From the NCBI RefSeq assembly GCF_002115745.1, contig NZ_JFKB01000003.1:124001-188000 (forward strand): 64,000 nt of DNA. The letters are read 5' to 3'. Every line of letters begins with the position of its first letter. The stretch's first letter is position 1. This stretch comes from Thalassospira alkalitolerans (lineage in GTDB: Bacteria > Pseudomonadota > Alphaproteobacteria > Rhodospirillales > Thalassospiraceae). A program made the position numbers and the translations under genes. Of the stretch, positions 37,101 through 52,100 are shown in pieces. The notes under the pieces were generated by a model. That model had not been told where the DNA came from. It was given only the letters and a program-made list of their open reading frames with translations, and made no database searches.

Positions 37101-40100
37101 GTTGATGACAACGGCAATGCGGTCATTTCGATCAATGATCAGACCTTTACTCTTACCGGTGTGACACCCGATCAGCTTGGTGTGGCCAATTTTGTCGGGA
37201 TTGAAACGCTTGGCGCGACCGATGGCGACGACTTTCTGAAGGGGACGTCATATAACGAGATCATTGACGGTCTTGGCGGGAATGACACCATTCAGGCTGG
37301 TGCGGGTGCGGATACTGTTTATGGTGGCGATGGCAACGATACCCTCTCGGGCGGTCTTGGAAATGATGTTCTTGATGGCGGTGAAGGTCAGGATGTTGTC
37401 GATTATTCCGACGCATCGGCCGTAACGGTTGACCTGGGGGCCGGTACCGGGGTCATTTCAAACTTCAACAGTGACACGCTTTCTAGCATCGAAGATGTCA
37501 CCGGTTCTGGCTTTAATGACAATATCACCGGTGATGATCAGGATAACACCCTAAGGGGACAAGCTGGCAGCGACATCATTGATGGCGGTGACGGCGCGGA
37601 TCGCATCGAAGGTGGTTCGGGCAATGACACGCTTAGCGGCGATGCCGGAAATGACACCATTTTGGGTGGTGCGGGCAACGACATCCTGAATGGTGGTGCC
37701 GGGAACGACCGACTGGTCGGCGGCAACGGACAGGATGTTGTCGATTACAGTGATGCCGATGGCGCAGTTAGCGTTGATCTGGCATCGGGAACGGTATCAG
37801 GTGCTGCTGGCGATGATACTGTGTCGGAAATTGAAAACATTACCGGTTCTGATTTCGACGATACCCTGATCGGGGATGGGGCCAACAACACTCTTGGTGG
37901 TGGTCTTGGCGACGATACCCTTTCGGGCGGTGCTGGCGATGACCTTCTCTATGGTGGAGAGGGCGATGATGTTATTGACGGTGGTGCGGGCTCTGATACC
38001 GTAAGTTTCTTTGGTTCTGATGCGGTTAATATTGATCTGTCGGCGGGAACGGCTTCCTCGGCAGACGGTACCGATACGATTTCCAATGTTGAAAACGTTA
38101 TCGGTTCATCTGGTGCCGATGTCATTACTGGTAATGACGGTGCGAATATCATTTCCGGCGGCTATGGGGATGACATTATTCGCGGTGGTGCGGGCGACGA
38201 CACCCTAAGTGGCGGTGGCGGTGCGGATGTCTATAAACTCGAAGCCGGTGACGGTCAGGATACGGTTACTGACTTTGACGTCCGTTCCGATCAGATCGAT
38301 ATTTCCGAACTATCGATTGATACCTTCGGCGAGATTTATGATCGGATGTCCGTTAATGCAAACGGCGATTTGGTTATTGACCTTGGCGACGATACCAGCA
38401 TGGTTCTCGAAGGCGTCAGTCTTGGCCAGATATCGGCCAATAACTTTATCGGCATCCGCGATATTGTCGGGACATCGGGTGACGACACCCTGATCGGGAC
38501 CGATGGCGAAGATACGCTTTCGGGGCTGGATGGCAACGACACCCTGACGGGGCTTGCCGGTGATGACGTCCTTTTGGGCGGCAATGGCAATGACGTTCTT
38601 GATGGTGGCACCGGCAGCGATATTCTGGATGGTGGGGCCGGTACCGATACAGTTGATTACAGCGATGAAACCAATGACGTTGCGGTCAATCTGGATGAAG
38701 GTGCAGCGATCACCCGTTCTGGTACCGATACTCTGCGCAATATCGAAAACATCGTTTCCGGTGCGGGTGATGATGTCCTGACGGGCGGTGATGGCGATAA
38801 TATCATTGATGGTGGTGCTGGCGATGACCTGATCGAAGGTCTTGCCGGTGACGATACCCTCTTTGGCGGAACGGGCAATGACACTGCAAGCTATGCCAAT
38901 GCCGATGGCGCGGTAGATGTCGATCTGTCGGCACTTAGCGCGACGGGGGCGGATGGCGATGACCGGCTGGTAGATATTGAAAACGTCACCGGGTCCGATT
39001 TTGACGACACGTTAAAAGGTGATGCTGGCGACAACGTTCTTGATGGCGGTGCTGGTGATGATTTCTTCGAAGCGACCGATGGCAATGACACGCTAATCGG
39101 CGGCGAAGGCTTTGATACCGTTGATTACAGCGACGCATCGGGTAGTATTTCAGCCAATCTTTCCACCGGGAATGTGTCTGGCTCTGCGCAGGACAAGATT
39201 GTCGGGATTGAAAATATTATCGGTACCGGCTTTGCCGATACCCTGACCGGGAATGATGCGGCCAACACCCTTTTGGGTGAAGATGGTGATGACATCCTTT
39301 CCGGTGGGGCTGGTAATGACAGCCTACTTGGCGGGGCTGGCAGCGACACCCTTTCGGGCGGTAGCGGTGCTGATTTCATCGATGGTGGGGATGGTAATGA
39401 CACCGTTGATTACAGCAGCAGCCAGAACGGCATAACCATTGATCTTGAAACCGGTGAAACCGGCGCAGAAACTGGTGATCAGGTCGTCAATGTTGAAAAT
39501 GTCACCGGGTCGGCCTTTGCCGATACTCTGACGGGCAGCAGTGGCGACAACACCTTGCTGGGGGCGGCGGGCAATGATGTCTTTAATGCCAGTTCTGGCA
39601 ATGACGTTATTGTGGGCGGCGATGGCGTTGATACTGTTGATTACAGTGACAGCACTGGCGCGGTCGATATTGACCTGCAAGATGGTTCTGCGTCCAAGGT
39701 TGATGGCACCGATGCTCTTTCCGGTGTTGAAAATGCCACTGGTACCGAATTTGCCGACACCATTACCGGATCATCGGTCGCCAACGTCCTGCGCGGTGGT
39801 GCGGGCAATGATGTGATCAATGCCGGTGGTGGCAATGATACTGTCGCGGGTGGTATCGGCGACGATACGCTACGCGGTGGTGCGGGCAATGACACGGTTG
39901 ATTATTCCAATGCATCCGGCGGCCAAACAGTCGATCTGACCAGTGGTACCGCCACCGGTGCCGACGGCACCGATGATATTGCAGGCTTTGAAAACGTCGC
40001 GGGCACGGCTTTTGACGACACCATCATCGGTAACGATGCCAACAATACCCTGATTGGCGGGGCGGGTAACGATACCCTGACCGGCGGATCGGGTGATGAC

Positions 40101-43100
40101 TTGTTAAACGGTGGTGCGGGCAATGATGTCTTTGTCGGCGAAGCCGGGAATGACACTTATGTTGGTGGGGCTGGCAACGATATCGTTGATTTCAGCGACG
40201 CCCAGTCGGGGATGAACATCAATCTTGCGGACAATCTTGCGGTTGGTGCAGATACCGGAACCGATACTATCACCGGCGTCGAACAGATTGTTGCCACCGA
40301 TTTCGCCGATACCATCACCGGCAGTGCCAATGCCGATACGATTTCCGCCGGTGATGGCAACGATGTCATTTCCGGGGGGGCTGGCAACGATACAATTTTG
40401 GGTGGTGCGGGTAATGATCTGATTGACGGCGGAGCTGGCAACGACGTTATTGATGGTGGCGCGGGCGAAGATACGGTTTCGTTCAACGGCGCGTCCGGTG
40501 CTGTTAACGTCGATCTGCAAACCGGCAGTGTTGATGGTGCCGAAAGCGATCAGATTTCCAATATTGAAAACGTCACCGGGTCGGGCTTTGCCGATAAATT
40601 GTCGGGCGATGCCGGTCGCAACACGATCACGGGCGGCGGCGGGGCCGATACGATTGATGGTCGGGCGGGCGATGATGTGCTGTTGGGCGGTGCGGGTGAT
40701 GATGTCATTCGCGGTGGTGCCGGGGCCGACACAATTAATGGTGGCGCAGGCTCCGATACGCTGGATCTTTCCGACCTGTCGGGCGATCTGACAGTTGATT
40801 TTACGGCTGGTACGGCAACGGATGGAACTGAAACCGATAGTTTCAGCAATATCGAAAATCTGATCACCGGCGATGGTAATGATTTTATCACCGCAAGCGA
40901 TACATCGAATGCCATTAATGCCGGAAACGGCGACAATACGGTTCTTGGTGCCGGTGGCGACGATAAGCTGACGACCGGCAGCGGTGCAGATTACGTTTCC
41001 GGTGGGGCCGGGAATGATGTGATCGATACCGGTGCGGGCAATGACACCATCGAAGGTGGCGCAGGTGACGATGCAATCAAGGCCGGATCGGGCAATGATT
41101 ATGTATCGGGTGGCGAAGGCCGCGATGTCATTGATGGTGGCGACGGTGCTGACACGCTTGACGGTGGTGCCGGAAATGACATGATCACAGCCGGTCAGGG
41201 CGACGATATCGTCCTTGGCGGCGATGGCAACGATGTCATTAATGCAGGCGCTGGCAACGATACCGTTGAAGGCGGTATCGGCAATGATACGATTACCGCC
41301 GGAACCGGCGATGATGTTGTCTTGGGCGGCGATGGGAATGATGTTCTGGCCGGGGGCGATGGTGCCGACATTCTTGATGGCGGTGCAGGTAATGATATTC
41401 TGCGTGCCGGGGCTGGCGATGATGTTCTGATTGGTGGCGACGGTCTTGATACCGCCAGCTACAGCGATGCATCCGGTCCGCTGGTGATTGACACCACGGC
41501 CAACACCGTCAGTGGTGCAGGTACGGGCACCGATACCCTTGATGGCGTCGAAGTCATCGAAGGCTCTGCCTTTAATGATACCTTCCAGGGCGGCGACGGC
41601 AGCGACACCTTTATCGGTGGTGCCGGAAATGACACATTCGATGCGGGTGTCGGCGATGATACCTTGACGCTTGGCACTGGTGCCGATCAGGTCATGTTCC
41701 GTCCAGGCGATGGCAATGATACCGTTACCGATTTCAATCCGGCTGCCGATGTTATTGACCTGACCGCATTCAATATTGCCGGTTATGACGCCCTGAAATC
41801 ACAATTTGGCAGCGATGCGGATGGCAATCTGACTATCACCCTTGATAGCGGCGATACCCTGACCCTGAACGGGGTGAGCGCATCTGATTTGACGGCCGAT
41901 AACTTTATCGGTGTCGATGTCCGTCTGGGTACCGAAGATGCCGACGAAATGACAGGCGGTACCGGCGGCGATATCATCAATGCGCTGGGCGGTGATGACA
42001 CCGTTTCGGGCGGTGATGGGAATGACCGTCTGATCGGTGGATCGGGTGACGATACCCTGTCGGGTGATGCGGGTAATGATACGCTGATCGGGAATTCCGG
42101 TGCGGATACGCTGATTGGTGGCGATGGCACTGATACAGTTGATTATTCGACCGAAAGTGCCGGTATTGTCGGCGACCTTGCGACCGGGACGGTCACCGGT
42201 GGCGACGGCAATGATACACTTGATGGTATTGAAAACCTGACCGGGACGTTGTTTGACGATACCTTGACCGGAACGGATGGCAATAACACGCTGTCGGGTC
42301 TTGCCGGGGACGATATGTTTGTCGGTGGCGACGGCAATGATGTTCTGGATGGCGGAACGGGTTCGGATACTGTCGATTACAGTACGGCCACCGATGCGAT
42401 GAATGTCAATCTGACCAGTGGTACGGCCACCGGTCAGGGCAATGACACGCTAAACAGCATCGAAAATGTCGTCGGATCTGATTTCAACGATACGATCACC
42501 GGCAATGCGTCGGACAATACGGTGACCGCCGGTGCGGGCAACGACGCGATCAATGTCGGCGACGGCGATGATGTTGTCGATGCGGGTACTGGCGATGATG
42601 AAATCACCGGTGGTGCCGGGGATGATGATCTGTCGGGCGGGACCGGCAACGACGTGCTTGATGGCGGTGTTGGTGACGATACCCTGTCGGGTGGATCGGG
42701 TGATGACATCATTCAGGCAGGCGAAGGTGACGACTGGATTTACGGTGATACCGGTGATGACATTATCGAAGGTGGCGACGGTAACGATACTGCCGATTAT
42801 TCCAATGTTGAAGGCCCGGTTGTTGTCGATCTGGTCAATCAATATGCATCGGGGGCGGGTGGCAATGATATCGTTCGCAATGTCGAACATGTCATCGGTA
42901 CCGATTTTTCCGATACCCTGATCGGGGCGGACGGGGTCAACACCCTGGACGGTGGATCAGGTAACGATACCCTTTATGGCGGCGATGGCGATGACGTCAT
43001 CATCACCGGTGATGGCGACGATCTGATCGTTGTCAAACCGGGCGGTGGCAGCGACACGGTTACCGATTTTGATGTTTCCGGTGATGTGATTGATCTGTCG

Positions 43101-46100
43101 TCCTATGGGATCGAAGATTATACCGATCTGGCCGATCGCATGTTTGACGATGCCAATGGCAATGCCGTCATCTCGCTCGGCCCGGGTGAAAGCATCACCC
43201 TTGAAGGCGTTTCGGTTGATGATCTTGGTCCGGGTAATTTCTTTGGCTATGTCACCATCGAAGGTACGGAATTTGACGATGTCCTGACCGGAAGCCAGCT
43301 TGGCGATGAAATCAATGCGCTGGCCGGGGATGATATTGTCGACGGTCAAGCCGGCGATGACGTCCTGAATGGGGGCGAGGGCAATGACACCCTGATCGGT
43401 GGTGCCGGTGATGATGAACTTAACGGTGGTGATGGCAACGATACTGCCGATTATTCCGATACCAATGAGGGTGTGACGGTTGATCTTGGCGCGGGCACCG
43501 CGACGGGGGAAGCTGGTAATGACACCCTTGATAGCATCGAAAACGTTACGGGCGGGGATGGCGACGATATCCTGATTGGCGATGAAAACGCCAATATTCT
43601 GGATGGCGGCGAAGGCAATGATACCGTTTACGGCAATGCCGGTGACGATACCCTGATTGGTGGCGAAGGCGACGACGTTCTGTCCTATGAAGGGGCCGAA
43701 GACGGCGTTTCTGTCGATCTTGCCAATGGTACGGCAACCGGCGGTGCGGGCAATGACGTGATTGACGGGTTTGAAACCGTCATCGGGTCCGATCATGCCG
43801 ATACCATTTCCGGTGATGACATGAACAATGTCATCGAAGGCGGCGCAGGCGACGATATTCTGGCCGGTGGTGCCGGTGATGATACCGTTTTGGGCGGTGC
43901 CGGTGACGATACCCTTCAGGGTGGTGCGGGCAATGATACGCTGGTCGGTGGCGACGGTGCTGATATTGCCGATTATTCCGATCAAACCGATCCGGTTGTT
44001 GTTGATCTGGCATCTGGCACCGGTACGACGGGTGATGGTACCGATACCCTGGTTGATGTCGAAGGTGCGACCGGTGGGTCGGGCAACGATACGCTTTTGG
44101 GGTCGGACGGGGATAACATCCTTTCGGGCGGTGCTGGCGACGATACGCTTTTGGGCGGTGAAGGTAACGATACCCTTGCCGGTGGCGAAGGTTCTGATCT
44201 GCTTGCCGGTGGTGCTGGCGACGATGTTCTGGCCTTTGAGGGCGATCAGGTTGCCGGTTCTGGGGAAACCACCGATCATGTCGGCAGTCCGACCACGGAT
44301 GGGACCGGTGATGTTGCCGATATCAGCGGCAAAAACCTGTCTGATGACAGCTTTGTCGGTGGCGATGGCAACGATACCTTGCTGGCCGGTGATGGCGATG
44401 ATGCGATCATCCTTGATCGGGATCATGCCGGTGGCGGTGCAACCAATCCGGCGATTGTCGATGTTGAAAATATCAATGCCGGTGCGGGTAACGACGTTGT
44501 AGACCTGACCAGCGAAACCCATTCTTATGGCGACGTCACGATTGATGGCGGTGCTGGTGACGATACCCTGTGGTCCAATGACGGCGACGATGTGATTGCC
44601 GGTGGCGAGGGTGCGGACAATATTCTTGGCGGGGCGGGTGCCGATACCATTGATGGTGGTGCCGATAACGACATCATCGATGGCGGGACCGGTAATGATG
44701 TCATCACAGGCGGTGCCGGTGACGATACCATCATGGCAGGTCTTGGCGATGATACGCTGGCCGGTGGGGATGGTGCCGATACGCTTGATCTGTCTGCGGC
44801 CGATGGTGCGACAATTGATCTGGCTGCCGGAACTGCCAGCAGCGACGCAACTGGTTCGGACAGTATTTCGGGCTTTGAAAATGTCGTCGCGACCGATGGG
44901 GATGACACCATCACCGGCAATGCTGCCGACAACATCATCGATGCCGGTGCAGGCAACGATACGGTGTCGGTCGATGCCGGGAATGACGATCTTGATGGCG
45001 GCGACGGCGTTGATACGCTGGACATGTCCGACACCAGTGGCGGGGTAACTGTCGATCTGGCTGCCGGAACGGCAAGTGGTGCCCAGACCGGTTCCGACAC
45101 GATTGCCAATTTTGAAAATGTCACCGGGTCGGCGGATGCCGATACGATTACCGGCAATGATGCGGCCAACACGATTGACGGCGGCGCTGGCGATGATGTG
45201 ATCGACGGCGGTGCCGGGGATGACATCCTTTTGGGTGGTGCGGGCAACGATACATTGGCCGCGGGCGATGGCAACGACACCCTGACCGGTGGTGATGGCG
45301 CGGACGTCTTTGTCTTTGAAGATGGCAGCGACGCCGATCTGGTCAGTGATTTCGATCTGGCCAATGATGTCATTTCCCTGCCCGATGTCGGTGTTTCAAG
45401 CTGGACCGAATTGCAGCCGATGCTGTCCGATGGGCCAGACGGCGCGGTGATCACGCTGCCGTCGGGTGGCACTGTGACGCTTTCGGGTGTGGCGATTGGC
45501 GATCTGACGCCGGATCATTTTGACGGTGTCGACAATGTTGGTACGCCGGGCGACGATACGCTTGGCGGTGGTGACGGCGACGATACGGTCGGTGCTGGTG
45601 ATGGTGATGACACCGTTGACGGTGGCGATGGCAATGACTCGGTTGATGGCGGTGATGGTAACGATTCCGTCGGTGGCGGTTCGGGTGATGATACGGTTGG
45701 CGGCGGCGGCGGTGATGACACCGTTGACGGTGGCGACGGCAATGACTCGGTCGATGGCGGTGATGGTAACGATTCCGTCGGTGGCGGTTCGGGCGATGAT
45801 ACGGTTGGCGGTGGTTCGGGCAACGACACCCTAAGCGGCGGCGACGGTACCGATACGCTTTTGGGTGGCGATGGCGACGATGTTCTTGAATTCGAAGCCG
45901 ACGAAACCGGTCAGACGGGCGATACCACCGATAATGCCGGAAGCCCGGGGGTTCCCGGTACTGGCGATGTTGCCAATCTTGACGGCAAAGGCATCAGCAA
46001 CGACAGCTTCGACGGTGGTGCTGGCAACGATACCCTGCTGGGAACCGCAGGTGGCGATGCAATTATTCTTGATACCGACCATGCCAATGGTTCGGCCGGT

Positions 46101-49100
46101 CCGGCGATCAGCGATGTTGAACTGATCGACACCGGTGCGGGTGACGACGTTATCGACCTGACCAGTCAGGTTCATTCCTATGGCGATGTCACGGTTGATG
46201 CCGGAACCGGGAATGATACGGTTTGGACCAATGCCGGGAATGACACCATTGTCGCCGGTGATGGTAATGACGCGATCAATGACGGTGCGGGCAATGATGT
46301 GGTTAATGCCGGTGCAGGCGATGACATCATCGCGGGCAGTGCCGGTGACGATACGCTTGATGGTGGCGATGGCACCGATCTTTTGGATATGTCGGAGGCC
46401 GACGGCGTCACGGTTGACCTGAATGCGGGAACCGCACAATCGGCGACGACCGGTATCGACAGCATTTCCAACATCGAAAATGTTGCCGGTTCGGCCGGGG
46501 ATGACGTCATTACCGGGGCCGATGGCACCAACGTGATTGATGGTGGTGCGGGCAATGACCAGCTTGATGGTGGTGTCGGGACCGATACGGTCGATGGCGG
46601 TGCTGGTGACGATACAGTTCTGGCCGGATCGGGCGACGATGTTCTTGCCGGTGGCGAGGGGGCCGATACCCTTGATATGGCGGGTGCCGATGGCGCGACT
46701 GTTGATCTGGCGGCCGGGACCGCCACCAGCACCGCAACCGGCGATGATGCCATTTCCGGCTTTGAAAATGTCACCGGGTCTGATGGTGCGGATGCGATCA
46801 CCGGATCGGATGACGCCAATACCATTTCGGCAGGTGCGGGCAACGATATCGTTGATGGCGGCGCTGGCGATGATGTGATTGACGGCGGTGCGGGCAATGA
46901 CACCCTTTTGGGTGGTGCCGGGAATGATCAGATTTCGGGTGGGATTGGTGACGATACCCTGAATGCGGGGGCGGGCGACGATACCCTTTCGGGCGGTGCC
47001 GGTTCTGACAGCTTGGTCTTTGCCGATGGCACCGATGATGACATCGTTTCCGACTTCACCATTGGCGAAGATACCATTTCCCTGTCTGACAGCGGCATCA
47101 GCACCTGGACCGAATTGCAGGATCTTCTGTCTGACGGACCGGACGGTGCAATCATTACCCTGCCATCTGGCGGGACGGTGACCCTGCAAGGTGTTGCGCT
47201 TGGTGATTTGACCGCCGATCAGTTTGAAGGTGTCGATAATGTTGCGACACCTGGCGATGACAGCCTGTCGGGTGGTGATGGTGATGACACGATTGATGGC
47301 GGTTCTGGCGACGATACCCTTGGCGGTGGCGACGGCAGTGACACGCTTGTCGGTGGTGCCGGTGACGATACGCTTGATGGTGGTTCGGGTAACGACACGC
47401 TAAGTGGTGGCGACGGTGTCGATACGCTGGGCGGCGGTGCCGGTGATGACGTTCTGGAATTCGGGGCCGATCATACCGGCCAGTCCGGTGACACCACCGA
47501 TCATGCCGGAAGCCCGGGTGTCGATGGCACCGGCGACGTTGCCGATCTTGATGGCCTAGGCCTTAGCGACGATCAATATGATGGCGGCGAGGGCGTTGAT
47601 ACGCTTGTCGGTACGTCGGGTGGCGATGCAATCATCCTTGATGGCGATCATGAAAATGGTGCGGCCAGCCCGTCGATCAGTGATGTTGAAGTCATTGAAA
47701 CCGGTGATGGCGATGACGTTGTCGATCTGACCAGTCAGGTCCATGCCTATGGCGATGTGACGGTTGATGGCGGCGCAGGTAACGATACCATCTGGACCAG
47801 TGCCGGGGATGACAGCATTCTGGCCGGTGATGGCGATGACCATATCAATGCCGGTTCGGGCAATGACGTGATCGACGCCGGGGCAGGCAACGATGATATT
47901 GCCGGTGGCGCGGGCGATGATGTGATTAATGCTGGCGATGGCAATGACGTCATCGCATCGGGTGCAGGCAATGACACGGTCGATGCCGGTGCCGGTGACG
48001 ATACGGTTATTGGCGATGCCGGTGCTGATACTCTTGCCGGTGGCGATGGTGCCGATACGCTTGATTTGGGCAATGCCACGGCCGATACCGTTGTTGATCT
48101 TGAAAATGGCACCGCTTCCAGTGCACAGACCGGCGCGGATAGTATTTCGGGCTTTGAAAATATTGTAACCGGGGCTGGTGACGATACAATTTCCGGCAGT
48201 GCTGCCGACGATACGATTGCATCGGGTGCTGGTGATGACACCGTCAATGGTGCCGCTGGCGATGATGACATTCAGTCAGGTGCTGGAAACGACATCGTTT
48301 CTGATGGCGCGGGTACGGATAATGTCGATGCCGGTGCGGGCAATGATACGGTAATCGCCGGTGCTGGCGATGATGTTCTGGATGGTGGTGCGGGCAACGA
48401 CACCGTGGATATGCGCAATGCCACCACCGGGGCGACCGTCAACCTGGCGGCGGGCACGGCACAATCGGTGGAAACCGGTTCGGACAGTATTACGAACTTT
48501 GAAAATGTCGCATCGGGTGCGGGCGATGACGTCCTGACCGGGTCGGATGCTGATAACCGCATGGCTGCGGGGGCTGGCAACGATACCCTTGATGGCGGTG
48601 CGGGCGACGATACGCTTTCGGGTGGATCGGGCAATGACAGCTTTATCTTTGCCGATGGCACAGATGATGACGTTGTGACCGATTTCGAAGTCGGCGGCGA
48701 TAAATTGACCTTGGATGGCACCGGTGTTGCCACCTGGACCGAACTGAGCCAGATGATCAGCGCCAATGCCGCTGGTGATGCGGTGATCAATCTGCCATCT
48801 GGTGGCACGGTAACGCTTTCGGGTGTTGATCCGCTTGATCTGTCGGCCGATGATTTCACCGGTGTGACCGATGGTGCCACGCCTTATGACGACAGCCTGA
48901 CCGGCAGCGACGGTGATGACGACATCGATGCCCTTGCCGGGGATGATATTGTTGATGGTGGTGCCGGGGATGACGTCCTTGCGGGCGGGGCTGGCGACGA
49001 TACCCTGATGGGTGGTTCGGGCGATGATACCGTTGATGGCGGTACAGGTTCGGATACGCTTTCGGGTGGCACCGGTAACGATGCCCTGAACGGTGGTGCG

Positions 49101-52100
49101 GATAACGACACGCTTTCGGGTGGGTCGGGTGACGATACGCTGGATGGCGGTTCGGGCGATGATGTCCTGAACTTTGAAGCCGATGGTACGGCTGCGACCG
49201 GCACAACCACCGAAAATACCGGAAGCCCCGGTGTCGATGGCAGTGGCGATCTGGCTGATATCGCGGGCAAGAATATTTCCGACGATACCTTTATCGGTGG
49301 CGACGGTACCGACACGCTGAACATGACCGGTGGCAATGATGCACTGATCCTGGATGGCAGCAAGTCGGGCGATGGCCAGACGACAGAAACAACGACCGAA
49401 ACCAGAACCCTTGGTTTGACAGGCTCTGCCTCGGCCGGGGATGTTCAGGCTGCTTGGTCGGATGCCAATCTTTATGCCTATGATTTTGGAACGCCTTATG
49501 TCGGCGAAGACGGCAAGCTGAACCTTGGCGCATCTGACGACACCATTACCTATGACGGCAACGGTATCGGCAGTAACGGTGGATCGCCTGCGGGCAACCA
49601 GATCAACCATGATGGCGTCACCGGCGAAAGCGAGGCCGTGGTTGTCGATCTTGGCGCCAATGCGCTGAATGCCACGGTTCAGGTTTCCAACCTGATTTCT
49701 GCCGAGCATGGCGGCGAAGTCGGGTCATGGCAGGCCTTTGATGCCGATGGCAATCTGGTCGCATCGGGCACGCTTGATGACAGCACGGTGGATTACACCA
49801 GTGGTGGTGTTGGTACGGCAACGATCAGTGTCACCGACAGCCTCGGCAATCCGGTTGAATTCCGCTATCTCGCCTTTGAAGGCGAACCCTATGCCGATGG
49901 CACGACTGGCGGCGACAGCAGCGATTACTTCGTGCGGTCCATCACCTTTGATGCCGTGGTCGAAGAAACCGTAACCGACGGCGCGCGTCTTGACGGTGTT
50001 GAAGTCATCAATGCTGGTGCAGGCAATGACGTTGTCGATCTGACCAGCGATACCATTACCTACGGCGATGTCACCATCAATGGCGGTGGCGGCAATGATA
50101 CGCTTTGGTCCAGCGAAGGCGATGACCGCCTCAATGGCGAACTGGGCGACGATAATCTTTATGGCGGTGCGGGCGATGACTACCTTGATGGTGGGTATGG
50201 CCGTGACGTTCTGGACGGTGCGCAAGGCAGCGATACCCTGATCGGTGGCGCGGGTAACGATACCCTGCGCGGCGGCGAAGGCGACGATATCATCCACGGC
50301 GGTGGCGACATCGATACCGTGACCTATGATGATGCGGCTTCGGGCGTGAATGTCGATCTGGCCAATAACACCGCAACCGGCGGTGCCGGGAATGACGGTA
50401 TTTATTGGGTCGAAAACGTTGTTGGCTCTGCCCATGACGATGCGTTGGCCGGTGATGCCGGTAACAACACCCTTGATGGCGGTACAGGCGACGATACGCT
50501 TTCGGGTGGGGCGGGTGATGATGCGCTTGTCGGTGGTGATGGCAACGATACCGCCGATTACAGCAATTCCGGTGCGGCTGTTCGGGCCAATCTTGCAACC
50601 GGCACGGCCGAGCTTGCCAATGGCGATGCCGATAGCCTTACCAGCATTGAAAACCTGATCGGATCGGGGGGCAGTGATACGCTGACCGGGTCGGATGGCG
50701 ATAACATGCTGTCGGGTGGGGCTGGCAATGACAGCCTGATCGGCAATGGCGGCGACGACATCCTTGATGGCGGTATTGGCAACGATATGCTTGTCGGTGG
50801 TGAAGGTGCCGATACGCTGATAGGCGGCGACGGTTCGGATAGTCTGAATGGCGGAGCAGGCAATGATACGCTCGATGGCGGTGCCGGGAACGACACGCTT
50901 GATGCAGGCGATGGCGATGATGTGATTTTGGCCGGTGATGGCAATGACATCATCAATGCCGGTGCAGGTGCCGATACAGTCGATGGCGGGACCGGTGATG
51001 ATACGGTTGTTGCCGGTGCGGGCAATGATCAGCTTGTTGGTGGTGATGGCACCGATACGCTTGATTTCGCTGCAGCCAGTGGGGCAACGGTTGATCTGTC
51101 TACCGGTATCGCCAACAGCGATGTGACCGGCGATGATACGATTTCTGGCTTTGAAAATGTTCTCGGCTCGTCCGGGGCGGATACGCTGACCGGGTCGGAT
51201 GGCGCAAACGTGCTGTCGGGTGCGGATGGCGACGATATTCTTGATGGCGGGGCGGGTGACGATTCTGTTTACGGTGGGGCTGGCAACGATACGGTTCTGG
51301 CCGGTGCTGGCGCGGACACGCTTTCGGGCGGGGCGGGTAATGACACCCTTGATCTGACGCGCGCCACCAGTGGTGCCACGGTTGATCTGTCGGCGGGCAC
51401 CGCAAGCAGTGCCGAAACCGGGAATGACACTATTTCCGGCTTTGAAAATGTGATTGGCTCGGCCGGAAATGACGACATTACCGGATCAAGCAATGCCGAT
51501 ACGATTTCATCGGGTGCGGGTGATGACCTTGTGGTTGCCGGTGCTGGCGATGATGTGATTGATGCCGGGTCCGGCAATGACACCATCGAAGGCGGTGCGG
51601 GTGCCGATACCCTTGATGGCGGCGATGGTATCGACACCATCAGCTACGAAGGCTCCGATGCCGGGGTCGAAGTTTATCTTGGTGATACCGATACACACGC
51701 CCAAACACCGGGCGAAGGTGCCCGTGCATTTGGCGGTGACGCGGCGGGGGATATTCTTTCCAACTTTGAACGCGTGATTGCCTCTGCTCATGATGATTAC
51801 ATCTATGGCAACAGTCAGGATAACGTTGTCGATCTTGGCGATGGCAATGACACCTTCGATAATGTCGAAGCCGATGTCAGCGCCGATACTATTGATGGCG
51901 GCGAAGGCAATGACACGATCTGGACCGGCGATGGCGCCGATACCCTGATCGGTGGCAATGGCAATGATTATCTGAACGGTGAAAAAGGCGACGACACCCT
52001 TGATGGTGGCGCTGGTAATGACAGCCTGGTGGGCGGTGATGGCAATGATACGCTGGATGGCGGATCGGGCGATGATCGTATCTCGACCGGGTCGGGTGCC

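Noticed and set aside
42957..44522. 521-codon antisense frame within the RTX gene, and similar long antisense frames at 45831-47189 and 48276-49709
   Set aside because: They are mirror readings of a strongly periodic, GC-rich coding strand; no ribosome-binding sites and the residues are complements of RTX codons.
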